Shown here piece after piece: positions 17,171 to 27,209 of a stretch of DNA of 55,127 nt; position 1 is the first letter of the stretch; each line of letters opens with the position of its first letter. The stretch is taken from assembly GCF_043780375.1 (NCBI RefSeq), contig NZ_JAYWCU010000184.1:1-55127 (forward strand), given 5' to 3'. The notes below the pieces were generated by a model that searched no databases, was not told where the DNA came from, and was given only the letters and a program-made list of their open reading frames with translations. This stretch comes from Emticicia sp043780375. Its GTDB lineage: Bacteria; Bacteroidota; Bacteroidia; Cytophagales; Spirosomataceae. The position numbers were made by a program, and so were the translations under genes.

Positions 17171-18118
17171 ATGAAAAAACTTCAATTTTTACTCTTGCTT
17201 TCTTTAATATTTTTTACTCTGCAAGCACAAAAGCAAAAAGTGATTCTCGACTGCGATTTAGGCGATGATATTGACGATGCCTACGCTGTTGCATTGATGC
17301 TTTCAAGTACCGATAAATTTGAAATTTTGGGCATTACCACCTGCTACGGACGTACCAACGACCGAGCAGAATTGGCTTGCAAAATGCTCTATGAAACAGG
17401 TTTGGAGAAAATTCCTGTAGCAATGGGGCGAAATACTTCCAACAAAAATGATCGAGCCAATTGGTACGCCGAGCAATATTACTGGTCGAAAGGATTCGAT
17501 AAAGTCAAGCCGATTAAGCAATCAGGTGCAGATTTTATCATTGAGCAATTGCATAAATATCCCAACGAAGTGATTCTGTTTTCGGTAGGCCCCGTTACCA
17601 ATATGAAGGATATTATTGAAAAAGACCCACAGGCATTAAAATTGGCCAAGAAAATAATTGCCATGTTTGGCTCATTTTATATTGGCTATAATGGTAGTCC
17701 AACCATCAATGCAGAATGGAATGTAGTAGCAGATGTGGAATCAGCGAAAAAATTTGTCAATTCGGGAGCAAATATTGTGTATGCAGGGCTCGATATTACG
17801 GCCTTTGTAAAATGGGATAAAGCTCTTAGAGAAAAATTATTGTACCGTCAAAGTCCACTCACCAATGCTTTGTGCGGACTTACCACACTTTGGTCTTACG
17901 AGCGAACACCCACACTTTTTGATGCAGTAGCCATCGGAATGGCACTTTATCCTGACTTATTCAAAACCGAAAAAGTGTTCGTAGAAGTTGATGATAAAGG
18001 CTATACAAGAATCGATAAAACCAAAACGCCGAATGCCGAAATTGGCGTTAGCATCAATACCGAAGAGTTTTTGAAGCGAATAATGGACGTTTATTTAAAG
18101 CAAAATTTAGGGCGATGA
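17171..18118 (+). CDS. Secreted nucleoside hydrolase
   Basis: A 315-residue inosine-uridine-preferring nucleoside hydrolase-family enzyme (cleaves N-glycosidic bonds of nucleosides to base plus ribose). The signal peptide (residues 1-20, ending LQAQ) sends it to the periplasm. The calcium/ribose-binding aspartate cluster is VILDCDLGDDIDDAYA (24-39). Further family motifs are ITTCYGRTNDRAELACKML, SVGPVTNM, MFGSFYIGYNGSPTINAEWNVVADVESAKKF, and TLFDAVAIGMALYPDLF. It overlaps the ribokinase gene by ATGA (18115-18118) and heads a four-gene operon, so released ribose is probably imported by the permease (20954-21949) and phosphorylated by the kinase. Confidence 0.9.
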   Translation: MKKLQFLLLLSLIFFTLQAQKQKVILDCDLGDDIDDAYAVALMLSSTDKFEILGITTCYGRTNDRAELACKMLYETGLEKIPVAMGRNTSNKNDRANWYAEQYYWSKGFDKVKPIKQSGADFIIEQLHKYPNEVILFSVGPVTNMKDIIEKDPQALKLAKKIIAMFGSFYIGYNGSPTINAEWNVVADVESAKKFVNSGANIVYAGLDITAFVKWDKALREKLLYRQSPLTNALCGLTTLWSYERTPTLFDAVAIGMALYPDLFKTEKVFVEVDDKGYTRIDKTKTPNAEIGVSINTEEFLKRIMDVYLKQNLGR

Positions 18119-19017
18119 AACAAAAAATATTCGTTATCGGTAGTTCAAATACCGATATGGTTGTAAAATCACAAAAATTACCCGCCCCAGGAGAAACAAT
18201 CATTGGTGGAACTTTCTTGATGAATCCAGGTGGAAAAGGAGCAAATCAGGCAGTTGCCGCAGCAAAATTGGGGGCAGCAGTAACTTTTGTAAGCAAAACT
18301 GGCAATGATATTTTCGGAAAGCAAGCCGTACAAGGTTTTCAGCGGGAAGGAATCAATATTGATTATATTTTTACTGACCTCGAAAATCCCTCGGGTGTTG
18401 CTTTAATTTTAGTTGATGCCAAAGGCGAAAATAGTATCGCTGTAGCTTCAGGTGCAAACGGAAATTTGCAAATAGCTGAAGTTGAAAAGGCAATTGGACA
18501 AATCATGCCCAACGATACGGTTTTATTACAATTAGAAATTCCTATTCCAACAGTTGAGTTTGCTATCAAAAAATGCTTCGAACGTGGAGCAAAAGTTATC
18601 TTAAACCCTGCTCCTGCTCAGGTATTAGATGAGTCAGTTTTTAAATACCTCGACATCATCACGCCTAATGAAACCGAAGCTGAATTGCTCACAGGAATCA
18701 AAGTCATCGATTTGACATCTGCCGAACAAGCCGCCTTGAAATTTCATGAAAAAGGCGTAAAAAATGTTATTATTACATTAGGCTCACGTGGAGCATATTT
18801 GCATAACGATACCATTAATCGCCTTATTCCTGCACCAATTGTTGAGGCAACAGACACTACCGCTGCTGGAGATGTATTCAATGGAGCATTGGCAGTAGCA
18901 TTATCTGAAGGACAAGACTTGGAGCAAGCCATTAGTTTTGCTTGTCGTGCAGCTGCTATTTCGGTTACTCGCATGGGGGCTCAAGCCTCTGCTCCGATGC
19001 GTAATGAGCTAAATTAA
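18115..19017 (+). CDS. rbsK: Ribokinase
   Basis: A 300-residue PfkB-family kinase making ribose 5-phosphate. The first PfkB signature is NPGGKGANQAVAAAKLG (about 38-54), with GSSNTDMVVKSQKLPAPGETI before it; the second is DTTAAGDVFNGALAVAL with catalytic base D253. DTTAAGD is the typical ribokinase form of the motif, which favours ribose over adenosine or fructose 6-phosphate. It is cytoplasmic and translationally coupled to the nucleoside hydrolase. The next gene follows after 232 bp that hold a MITE-like insertion. Confidence 0.92.
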   Translation: MKQKIFVIGSSNTDMVVKSQKLPAPGETIIGGTFLMNPGGKGANQAVAAAKLGAAVTFVSKTGNDIFGKQAVQGFQREGINIDYIFTDLENPSGVALILVDAKGENSIAVASGANGNLQIAEVEKAIGQIMPNDTVLLQLEIPIPTVEFAIKKCFERGAKVILNPAPAQVLDESVFKYLDIITPNETEAELLTGIKVIDLTSAEQAALKFHEKGVKNVIITLGSRGAYLHNDTINRLIPAPIVEATDTTAAGDVFNGALAVALSEGQDLEQAISFACRAAAISVTRMGAQASAPMRNELN

Positions 19018-19035
19018 ATGAGTGAATTCATAATT

Positions 19036-19195
19036 AGACTTCCTGCGAAAGTATTTTAAGTCGAAAAACAACATCTTTTCGGCTACAAACTGAGCAAATT
19101 TTTCAACCGTAGCGGTGCTATGCTTTCAAAATTTCCTCAATTTTCGCATGAAAATCTACTATTTTTCAATCATAAAACACTTTCGCAAGAAGTCT
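19036..19195 (+). mobile_element. MITE-like element, copy 1 (160 bp)
   Basis: A non-coding 160-bp element begins with AGACTTCCTGCGAAAGT and ends with a near-perfect reverse complement of it (one mismatch at 19188). It is flanked by ATT on both sides (19033-19035 and 19196-19198). A second copy, about 95% identical, lies inverted at 29094-29253. It carries no gene. The 3-bp ANT duplication and terminal repeats suggest mobilisation by an IS5/ISL2-like transposase not present in the window. It separates the ribokinase from the ADP-ribosylglycohydrolase gene within the operon. Confidence 0.85.
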
Positions 19196-19249
19196 ATTAA
19201 GTGAATGAAAAAAATTAAATTTTAAACATAAAATTTCTAATATACAAAT

Positions 19250-20857
19250 ATGAAAACCACCTCAATTCTCAGTCAAGTTTTCGGAAAAGTCTTTAAAAAC
19301 AAGACTTTATTGCTATCATTATTACTATTATCAGCAACAATTGCCGATGCTCAAAAAATGATAAGTATGACCAAAGAAAACCTCAAAGACAAAATTATGG
19401 GCGGTTGGGCTGGACAAACCATTGGCGTTACATTTGGAGCTCCAGTAGAGTTTAAATTCAACGGAACTATGATAAATGATTACCAAAAAATTCCGTGGTA
19501 TGATGGTTTATTAAAAAAATCTATGGTCAATGGGCCTGGAATTTATGATGATCTCTATATGGATTTGACTTTTGTTGAAGTATTTGAGCGTGAAGGGCTC
19601 GATGCTCCCGTTGAATCACATGCCAAAGCTTATGCCAATGCTGGCTACATGCTTTGGCATGCCAACCAAGCAGCTCGCTACAATATTTTGCAAGGTATTC
19701 TGCCTCCTTCCTCTGGACATTGGCTCAATAATCCTCATGCTGATTGCATAGATTATCAAATTGAAGCTGATTTTGCAGGTCTAATGTCTCCTGGAATGCC
19801 CAATACCGCTTCCAAAATTTCAGACAAAATTGGTCATATTATGAATTACGGCGATGGTTGGTATGGTGGCGTTTATATAGGTGCAATGTATTCGCTCGCT
19901 TTGACTTCAAATGACATCAATTATGTGGTAAATGAGGCTTTAAAAACCATTCCTAAGAAATCAAAGTATTATGAATGTATTGCTGATGTAATCAAGTGGC
20001 ACAAAATGTATCCTAATAATTGGAAAAAGACTTGGTTTGAACTTCAGCAAAAATGGACAAATGACATTGGTTGTCCCGATGGTGTTTTTGCTCCATTCAA
20101 TATTGATGCCACTATCAATTCGGCTTACGTTGTTTTGGGCTTACTTTATGGAAAAGGAGACTTTACCCAAACGATGGAAATTACGACTCGTTGTGGTCAA
20201 GATGCCGACTGTAATCCATCTTCAGCGGGAGGAATTTTAGGGGCAATGTTAGGCTATAAAGCCATTCCAGAATATTGGAAATTAGGCTTGAAAGAAATCG
20301 AAGATATGGATTTTAAATATACCTCAACATCGCTCAACGATGTCTATGAAATTGGAACCAAGCACGCTATACAAAATATCGAACGAAACGGTGGGAAAGT
20401 TTCAGGAAATACTATTACAATAAAAACTCAATTACCAACACCCGTTCGTTTTGAGGAAAGTTTTGAAGGACATTTTCCTTTAGATAAAAAATGGATAGGG
20501 AAAAATTTAGAAAATGAAGTAGAACTTGATTTTGAAGGAAACGGCTTCGTACTAAGAGGAGATACCAAACTCAAAGAAAGTAGCTCTCGAGAAACAAAAG
20601 GTGATAAATATGCTCAAATAGAAGTATATATTGACGACAAATTGAGTGAAACAATCAAACTTCCAGCAAAATTTACCACTCGCCGACTTGAAATTTGTTG
20701 GAAATATCAACTTGTAGATACTAAACATAAAGTCAAATTAAAACTCATAAATGTAGACCCTGAAATAATCTGTTATTTGTCAGAATTAATTTGGTATTCG
20801 AGCAAACCACAGAAACAAGTAACCATTGCCACTTTTGGGCCATATAAAAAGAAATAA
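19250..20857 (+). CDS. Secreted ADP-ribosylglycohydrolase-family protein
   Basis: A 535-residue exported protein. The long signal peptide has its hydrophobic core at about 18-32, cleaved after ADA (residue 34). The ADP-ribosylglycohydrolase fold (about 40-395) has the metal-binding motifs: IMGGWAGQTIGVTFGAP, the DD pair in YDDLYMDLTFVEVF, and GQDADCNPSSAGGILGAML at the place of the family GxDxDT motif (here DAD-C, so one ligand differs). The C-terminal 130 residues form a beta-sandwich, probably carbohydrate-binding (FEESFEGHFPLDKKW, CYLSELIWYSS). Together with the nucleoside hydrolase this suggests release of ribose or ADP-ribose parts from nucleotides or conjugates outside the inner membrane. 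Substrate is inferred from the operon, not shown. Confidence 0.87.
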   Translation: MKTTSILSQVFGKVFKNKTLLLSLLLLSATIADAQKMISMTKENLKDKIMGGWAGQTIGVTFGAPVEFKFNGTMINDYQKIPWYDGLLKKSMVNGPGIYDDLYMDLTFVEVFEREGLDAPVESHAKAYANAGYMLWHANQAARYNILQGILPPSSGHWLNNPHADCIDYQIEADFAGLMSPGMPNTASKISDKIGHIMNYGDGWYGGVYIGAMYSLALTSNDINYVVNEALKTIPKKSKYYECIADVIKWHKMYPNNWKKTWFELQQKWTNDIGCPDGVFAPFNIDATINSAYVVLGLLYGKGDFTQTMEITTRCGQDADCNPSSAGGILGAMLGYKAIPEYWKLGLKEIEDMDFKYTSTSLNDVYEIGTKHAIQNIERNGGKVSGNTITIKTQLPTPVRFEESFEGHFPLDKKWIGKNLENEVELDFEGNGFVLRGDTKLKESSSRETKGDKYAQIEVYIDDKLSETIKLPAKFTTRRLEICWKYQLVDTKHKVKLKLINVDPEIICYLSELIWYSSKPQKQVTIATFGPYKKK

Positions 20858-20953
20858 CTTGTACTTTACGAAGTACGAATTTTTACTCAAAGTCATTAAA
20901 TCGCTTGCAAATATTGTAATATTAACAATTTGTAAATCGTAAATTCAAAAACC

Positions 20954-21949
20954 ATGTTTATAATTCAAAACTATTCTATTGCTGTTGCTTTTACAATTGT
21001 AACAATGCTATGCTGGGGTTCGTGGGCAAATACGCAAAAACTGGCTTCAAAAGACTGGCGATTTGAAACGTTTTATTGGGATTATGTACTCGGAATTCTT
21101 CTCACATCAGTTGTCTTTGCATTCACATTTGGGAGCATCGGCGAAGGTGGTAGAAGTTTCATACAAGACATCGAACAAGCTGATAGTCAAAACATTCAAT
21201 CAGCAATCATTGGTGGAGTAGTATTTAACGCTGCCAATATTTTATTAGTTGCCGCTATCACTATTGCAGGTATGTCGGTTGCATTTCCTGTGGGTATTGG
21301 TTTGGCTTTAGTAATTGGTGTAATTGTCAATTATCTCGACAATCCTGTGGGAGACAAAACCATGCTTTTTGGTGGAATGGCACTCATTGTTTTGGCCATT
21401 TTACTCAATGCCAACGCTTACCGAAAAATGCAAAGTGGCAAAGGTAGCGTATCAACCAAAGGCTTAGTTTTATCAGTAATAGCGGGTATTTTGATGGGGT
21501 ATTTTTATAAATACGTAGCTGCTTCAATGTTTACTGACTTCAATGTTCCTGAAGTTGGAAAATTAAGTCCCTATACTGCCGTTTTCTTTTTTGCTATTGG
21601 TATTTTATTGAGCAATTTCTTGTTTAATACTTTATTGATGAAACGTCCATTTGAAGGAAAACCAATAGATTATGCCGCCTATTTTAAAGGTTCTTCCAAA
21701 AACCATTTGATGGGTATTTTAGGAGGAATGATTTGGTGCATCGGAATGTCGTTTAATATCATTGCTTCGGGCAAAGCAGGACCCGCTATTTCGTATGGCT
21801 TAGGTCAAGGAGCAACAATTGTTGCCGCTATTTGGGGAATTTATATCTGGAAAGAGTTTAAAAACGCACCAAAAGGCACTTCCACTATGCTGAATATTAT
21901 GTTGCTGTGTTATATTATTGGTTTAGGAATGATTATCGCAGCGAGGTAA
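20954..21949 (+). CDS. GRP/RhaT-type sugar permease (probable ribose transporter)
   Basis: A 331-residue inner-membrane protein with about ten TM helices and the drug/metabolite-transporter fold. The opening IAVAFTIVTMLCWGSWANTQKL and ETFYWDYVLGILL are features of the GRP sugar uptake/RhaT/ureide-permease group, not of the small multidrug resistance group. Two five-helix halves are visible (about 5-155 and 165-330), separated by a polar loop near 158-165. It is the last gene of the nucleoside hydrolase-ribokinase-glycohydrolase cluster, so ribose is the best substrate guess; nucleosides or other pentoses remain possible. The spacer of 96 bp after the glycohydrolase may hold an extra promoter. 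Confidence 0.85.
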   Translation: MFIIQNYSIAVAFTIVTMLCWGSWANTQKLASKDWRFETFYWDYVLGILLTSVVFAFTFGSIGEGGRSFIQDIEQADSQNIQSAIIGGVVFNAANILLVAAITIAGMSVAFPVGIGLALVIGVIVNYLDNPVGDKTMLFGGMALIVLAILLNANAYRKMQSGKGSVSTKGLVLSVIAGILMGYFYKYVAASMFTDFNVPEVGKLSPYTAVFFFAIGILLSNFLFNTLLMKRPFEGKPIDYAAYFKGSSKNHLMGILGGMIWCIGMSFNIIASGKAGPAISYGLGQGATIVAAIWGIYIWKEFKNAPKGTSTMLNIMLLCYIIGLGMIIAAR

Positions 21950-22088
21950 AATCAAATTTCTTATGCTAGCTTCTAAAAGTCTCGTTTTTAAGAATTTAAT
22001 GTTTTCAAACGATTATTTTGACCTTAAAATAAATTTCACTCAAAGAAGATATTTTTTTTGACTATTTTTATGATATAAATAGCCAAAA

Positions 22089-25000
22089 ATGAAAAAAATC
22101 TATCTTTCCTATGTACTATTCCTTGTTTCTCAATCAATTTTCGCTCAATCTTTGTCAATTTCATTTAATGGACAAACTATTTGCAAAGCAAAAGTTGGAC
22201 ATGTTGGTTTTCTGTCCACGGGTTCATTTAACCAAGACAATTACTTCAAAATTCAACTTTCAGATTCATCAGGTAGTTTTACAAAACCTATTGAATTAAC
22301 TCGTTTTTTTAATGCTTCGTTTCAAAAAATTGCTTTTGTTTTACCCGATACAACCTATTTAGGCACTAAATATCGCATTAGAGCAGTAAGCACAAGTCCG
22401 CTGATTATTGGTAATGATAATGGAATAAATTTAGCCGTAGTTGATACTTGCAAAATTCCAACTAAGCCAATTATAAGCTTGCAAAATTTAAGTTCTAATC
22501 TCATTTGTACGCCTGCAACAACTACACTCAATTGGACAATTACAGGTGGTACTTTTTCAAACGCCAATATACTGACTGTTCAACTTTCAGACTCAAGTGG
22601 AAGTTTTCACTCTCCATATAATCTTGCTATTGCTACGGCAAATGCTATTACGCAAAACATTTCGATTCCAGATGGATTCATAGAAGGTACAAAATATCGA
22701 ATTCGAGTAATTGCTACTGATTCCAGCAGAATTAGCAACAATAGTGCTAATATTTCTATCCGAACCAAGCCAAAACCAGTAATTCAAATACTTCCAAACA
22801 ATGCTTGTTTAGGCGATATCGTCAGGATTATTGCCAACGACAGTGGCTTAGGCGGCTCTTCGTTTCTGTGGTCGGGACTTGGAACTGGCACAAACGATAC
22901 ACTTATTTTCGATAAGGCTGGCATAGCTAATGTTGGAAATTACTCGGTTCAAGTTTCTAAAAATGGCTGTTCGGTTTCTACATCAAAAGAGCTTGTTTTA
23001 TCAAATTGCAAACCCGATTGGGCATGGGCGTTAGCAGATACTTTTTGGACAAATACGTTTACATATCCCTCTACCATCGTTGACACAGAGATTGACAGTG
23101 AAAATAACCTATTTATTGCTGGTTTTTTCTCTCAAAAGATGGATTTAGGTAGTACCACCATCAATGCCATTGAAGGAAATAGTGCTTTTTGTGATAATAC
23201 CGAAAAAAGAACTGGTTTTTTAGCTCGTGTAAGCTCGAATGGTCAATTATCTTGGTACAGAAAATGGAATACGTTGTCAGAAACGGGAGATTATCAATAT
23301 TGCGACCTGACAATTGATAATGGTCAAATATTCATCGTTTCGGAGTTTAACGCAACTTCTCCTTGTAGCACCACACCTCGAAGTCAAGCATCATTAGTGA
23401 TTACTGATGAGGAGGATTTTTCTTTAGGAACAATTAATGGTTATTGCCGATATGCTATTCCGAGTACAAGTCCAACACAATATAATTACCGATATAAAGG
23501 ACGCTTTGCATGGGCAGCAAAATTCGATTTAAGTGGAAACTTAGATGTTTTGTCGAACCTTACTGAGCTAAAAGCTTGTAGTAGTTCGCCTACAAACTTT
23601 GACGCTCAACCAACATATGGCTTAGGCAACAAAGGATATTATTCGTTAAAAGCACGTAATAATAAGCTATGGTTATTATATACTTGGAATCAGGGACTTC
23701 CTAACATCATAAAATTTACAAACGGCAATCAATATATCAATGAAGCTGCTGGCTTAGTAATGGCAGAGCTGAATCATGCTAACTTGAGTATCATTAAGTT
23801 TGAGAAAATGACTGTAAGTTCACCAAACGGAGCTTTGGGTTTGTCGAATCTTGATATTGATACTCAAAACAATATTATTATAAGTGGCTCAAGTGCTACA
23901 ACTGGCATTGGCACTGCCTTACAAGTGATTTTTGGTACAACCCAACTCAATTTTAGCGATGCCGATTACTTTGCTGCAAAATATAATACGACTTCAAATA
24001 GTTGGTTGTGGGCAAAAAAATCACAAATTGACCAAGTAAATACCAATTCGAGTGCTGCTCCAAATATCAAAACTGACTCTCAAAACAATGTTTATTTGGG
24101 TTTTTCTTACAAACCTGTCAGCGGAGGAAATTTTGCGGGTTTAACTTTTCCTGCAACACCAATTGGTTTTGATAATAACCAAACTGCTGCCTTGCTGAAA
24201 ATAAATTCGAGCGGAACTGCCCAATGGATAAAATTAAATAATCATAGATTTCGAGAAGGAAGGAATATGTTAGGAATTGATTATCAAGATAATATTTACT
24301 TCACTTCTTTTCTAAATAACTCGCCTACCTCCGAATACTTTTTGATTGATAATCATCGCTTACAGCAAAAAGACCTTACAACAATCAGCAATACTTCTGG
24401 AACACCATTTGTGGCAATTTATAAACCATCAGGCAGTTTGGTTGGCACCATCAATAATATCAAAGTTTATAATGCCCTCACGCTCAATGGTTTAGTGATA
24501 GATTCCAATAAGAATATAGTTTTCAGTGGTCAAAACTTCGGCAAAGCTTCGTTTGGACAATTGACTTTAAACACTAATCATGGCATTCAGACCAATAATA
24601 ATGACAACCGGAAAAGAGCATTTATTACAAAAATAGCTAATCCACAAAGTGTCGTATTAGACAGTGTTTCTATCCATGCTTGTGTTGGATCTCCCGTACA
24701 AATTAAGTTTATTAGTGGAGGAAGTTTTGTAAATAATACGTTGTATAAAGTGCAATTAATTGGTATTCGTGGCACTAAACAAGGAAAAATAATCGAGATA
24801 GCCAATGGCATAAGTAGCCCTATCTCGTTTACTGCTCCTGATAGTTTAGCCGAAAATACATTTTATGCACGAGTTCTGACTGGAGATAATAAAATTGTTG
24901 GCACTTATCGAACCGACGATACACTTGTAATAAATAGCATTCCTCAACCTGTCATTTTGAGTAATCAGTTAGGTTATTCTTTAAATCAAAATATCTGTAC

Positions 25001-27131
25001 AACACTTTTACCAAATTACAGAATTCAAGGTTGGGGCGGAACTCAAGGAGTTTTGAAGTACAACGGAACTACGGTTTATACAGGTTCAAATATTGATTTT
25101 CAGCCCACCACCTCACAATCAGGCACTTATAATGTCCATTGGACTCAAAATGGATGTTCGGGAGTAAGTTCCAATTTGGTGTTAAACATATATAGTCAAC
25201 TTACTGCACAACTCATGGGCAACCAAACGGTTAGTACCAGTGGCTCGCCTATTTATTTATCTTTACTAGTAAACGGAGGAAAAGACTACAATGTAAATAT
25301 TTCGGGTTTAGCACCATTCAATTCGGATAAAGCCTCTCAAACAATTACAGTAACACCTACTCAAACTACGACTTATAACCTCACATCGGTTTCCAATTAT
25401 TGTGGCAATGCAACTGTTATCGGTTCGGCAAACGCCGCTCAAGTTATACTTTGTCCAAATTCACTTTTACTTCAAAATCCAACTGATAATTATAATACTG
25501 GCAATATTTTAAAACAAACCAATAATGTTCATGGCGAAATTATTGCCAATAATCATATTACAAATAAAGCCAAAGTAATCTATAATTCTGGCAAAAAAAT
25601 TGTTCTCAATCCAGGGTTTTCAACTGCCGACAGCGTTTCTTTCAAAGCCGAAATTGGAGGTTGTAAAACCATAGCATCTATCACAGACCCTGCTTTCAAG
25701 TTAGGGTATCAAAAGCTATTCATCAATCATAGTAATTTTGACCAGACTGTATTAGAAATGACCGAATTTGCCAATAAAGGAGCAAGATTATTTGAAATGA
25801 CAATTCGTTTGGAACAGATTTTTAAATCTCTCTCACAATTCAATGAAACCAATCCTGCCCTACTCAATCAATATTGGTCTTTATTCGATAAAATCGCTGG
25901 TCATGCAAGTAATATTTATGATTTTGTGGTAATCCGTGTCGCCGTTGATTACGATGATTCAAGGTATTATTTTCAAGAAAGAGATGAATCCGACCCCAAT
26001 CAGCAAATTTATAATACTTATGAAAATGCCCTTTTTGATTTATTTGGAGGAGAAATAATTCAAGACCAGTTTGGAAATCCTTCACGAGTTGGATATGGTT
26101 CTGGACATGGTTCTTTTGCCTCTATTAGTGCGAAAGCCAAAATGAAAGGCTTTATTCAAAAAATTATGGAAAGATATTCGCCTATTTTAGGAGAAAGACT
26201 TTATTGGGTTTCAGTAGTTACCTCAGCACAATTTGAAACAGGGTTTAATTACGAAAATACGTGGAATGGCACCAATTTTATTAGTCCCCGTGCATGCGAA
26301 TTTGATTATACGCTTGCCAATGTCAATCAGTTTAGAAGTTGGTTAGTAACCGAGCGATATGCGGGTTTGACTGCCGTAAATAGTGCTTATGGCACAAGTT
26401 ACAACAATCAAAGTCAAATTCAGCCTCCCAAAGTAAACGTCACTACATTAGATAACATGACAGGTACAAATGTTCAAGCTATGTATAATTCACTTTTGTT
26501 TGAAGATTGGTACAAATTCAATTACAAACAATTAAAATCATTTTTGCTTGAATGTAAAGCTGTTGTGAAAGCACAAAACCCCAAAATAAAATTTTGTTTT
26601 GAAGCAGGTTCTAATACCGATCAACTCAGTGCGGCACGCAAAACATTCAATATTCCTGATATTAATACGTATGCCGATGTTTTGAAAACAGCTTTTCAGA
26701 CCAGTAGTTTTGCTGGCTCGAAAACTTGGGATGCAGATGTTGTTCGCACAAATTTTACTGGCGAAATTGAGTCCGAAATAAATGAAGCCGACGTAGTAAA
26801 TATTGGAGGAATCACTGATCCAATCATTGTTAAACAAAAGATGCTTGAATATTCAAAGACAGCTTATTTGAATCATGCAAAGTCTATTGTTTTTGTTGCC
26901 GATAAGTCTACTCAATATTACAAAAACTCGTTGGATGCTTTAGGAGAGTTTAAAACGTGGATAGACAATCATACCGAACAACTAACCGAAGGTCAAACAA
27001 TTAATGTTAACCTTTCTCAATTAATCAAAAACTTTTCAAATGCTATTGCTCCATTCAATGCCATTGCTCCTACATTACCAACAAATGGCTATCAAAATAG
27101 ACCAAAAATTATCATTAATCCCAATAATTAA
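22089..27131 (+). CDS. Giant modular secreted protein: Ig-like/propeller/3-coathanger plus GH42-like domain
   Basis: A 1680-residue exported protein (signal peptide 1-19, ending FAQ). Domains, by eye: two related beta-sandwich modules at about 20-122 and 125-225, each with the phrase QLSDSSGSF and the KYRIRVIA-type end; a PKD/Ig module (230-305); a long SBBP-like propeller (310-850) full of Asp-Asn turns; a third copy of the first module type (857-950); two Ig-like stretches (955-1118); a 3-coathanger-type domain (about 1120-1197, ending GGC); and a C-terminal TIM-barrel-like region (1200-1640) with SAQFETGFNYEN and FRSWLVTERYAGLTAVNSAYGT, which recall GH42-like beta-galactosidases. No clear T9SS C-terminal domain is at the end. 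The glycosidase call is tentative; catalytic glutamates cannot be fixed by eye. Single gene. Confidence 0.75.
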   Translation: MKKIYLSYVLFLVSQSIFAQSLSISFNGQTICKAKVGHVGFLSTGSFNQDNYFKIQLSDSSGSFTKPIELTRFFNASFQKIAFVLPDTTYLGTKYRIRAVSTSPLIIGNDNGINLAVVDTCKIPTKPIISLQNLSSNLICTPATTTLNWTITGGTFSNANILTVQLSDSSGSFHSPYNLAIATANAITQNISIPDGFIEGTKYRIRVIATDSSRISNNSANISIRTKPKPVIQILPNNACLGDIVRIIANDSGLGGSSFLWSGLGTGTNDTLIFDKAGIANVGNYSVQVSKNGCSVSTSKELVLSNCKPDWAWALADTFWTNTFTYPSTIVDTEIDSENNLFIAGFFSQKMDLGSTTINAIEGNSAFCDNTEKRTGFLARVSSNGQLSWYRKWNTLSETGDYQYCDLTIDNGQIFIVSEFNATSPCSTTPRSQASLVITDEEDFSLGTINGYCRYAIPSTSPTQYNYRYKGRFAWAAKFDLSGNLDVLSNLTELKACSSSPTNFDAQPTYGLGNKGYYSLKARNNKLWLLYTWNQGLPNIIKFTNGNQYINEAAGLVMAELNHANLSIIKFEKMTVSSPNGALGLSNLDIDTQNNIIISGSSATTGIGTALQVIFGTTQLNFSDADYFAAKYNTTSNSWLWAKKSQIDQVNTNSSAAPNIKTDSQNNVYLGFSYKPVSGGNFAGLTFPATPIGFDNNQTAALLKINSSGTAQWIKLNNHRFREGRNMLGIDYQDNIYFTSFLNNSPTSEYFLIDNHRLQQKDLTTISNTSGTPFVAIYKPSGSLVGTINNIKVYNALTLNGLVIDSNKNIVFSGQNFGKASFGQLTLNTNHGIQTNNNDNRKRAFITKIANPQSVVLDSVSIHACVGSPVQIKFISGGSFVNNTLYKVQLIGIRGTKQGKIIEIANGISSPISFTAPDSLAENTFYARVLTGDNKIVGTYRTDDTLVINSIPQPVILSNQLGYSLNQNICTTLLPNYRIQGWGGTQGVLKYNGTTVYTGSNIDFQPTTSQSGTYNVHWTQNGCSGVSSNLVLNIYSQLTAQLMGNQTVSTSGSPIYLSLLVNGGKDYNVNISGLAPFNSDKASQTITVTPTQTTTYNLTSVSNYCGNATVIGSANAAQVILCPNSLLLQNPTDNYNTGNILKQTNNVHGEIIANNHITNKAKVIYNSGKKIVLNPGFSTADSVSFKAEIGGCKTIASITDPAFKLGYQKLFINHSNFDQTVLEMTEFANKGARLFEMTIRLEQIFKSLSQFNETNPALLNQYWSLFDKIAGHASNIYDFVVIRVAVDYDDSRYYFQERDESDPNQQIYNTYENALFDLFGGEIIQDQFGNPSRVGYGSGHGSFASISAKAKMKGFIQKIMERYSPILGERLYWVSVVTSAQFETGFNYENTWNGTNFISPRACEFDYTLANVNQFRSWLVTERYAGLTAVNSAYGTSYNNQSQIQPPKVNVTTLDNMTGTNVQAMYNSLLFEDWYKFNYKQLKSFLLECKAVVKAQNPKIKFCFEAGSNTDQLSAARKTFNIPDINTYADVLKTAFQTSSFAGSKTWDADVVRTNFTGEIESEINEADVVNIGGITDPIIVKQKMLEYSKTAYLNHAKSIVFVADKSTQYYKNSLDALGEFKTWIDNHTEQLTEGQTINVNLSQLIKNFSNAIAPFNAIAPTLPTNGYQNRPKIIINPNN

Positions 27132-27209
27132 TGACTAAAAAACTAATTTCATAAGATAATTTCATTGCTTTTCCTGCAACATTTTTCAAGAAATTGGTGT
27201 TAGAAAAAC

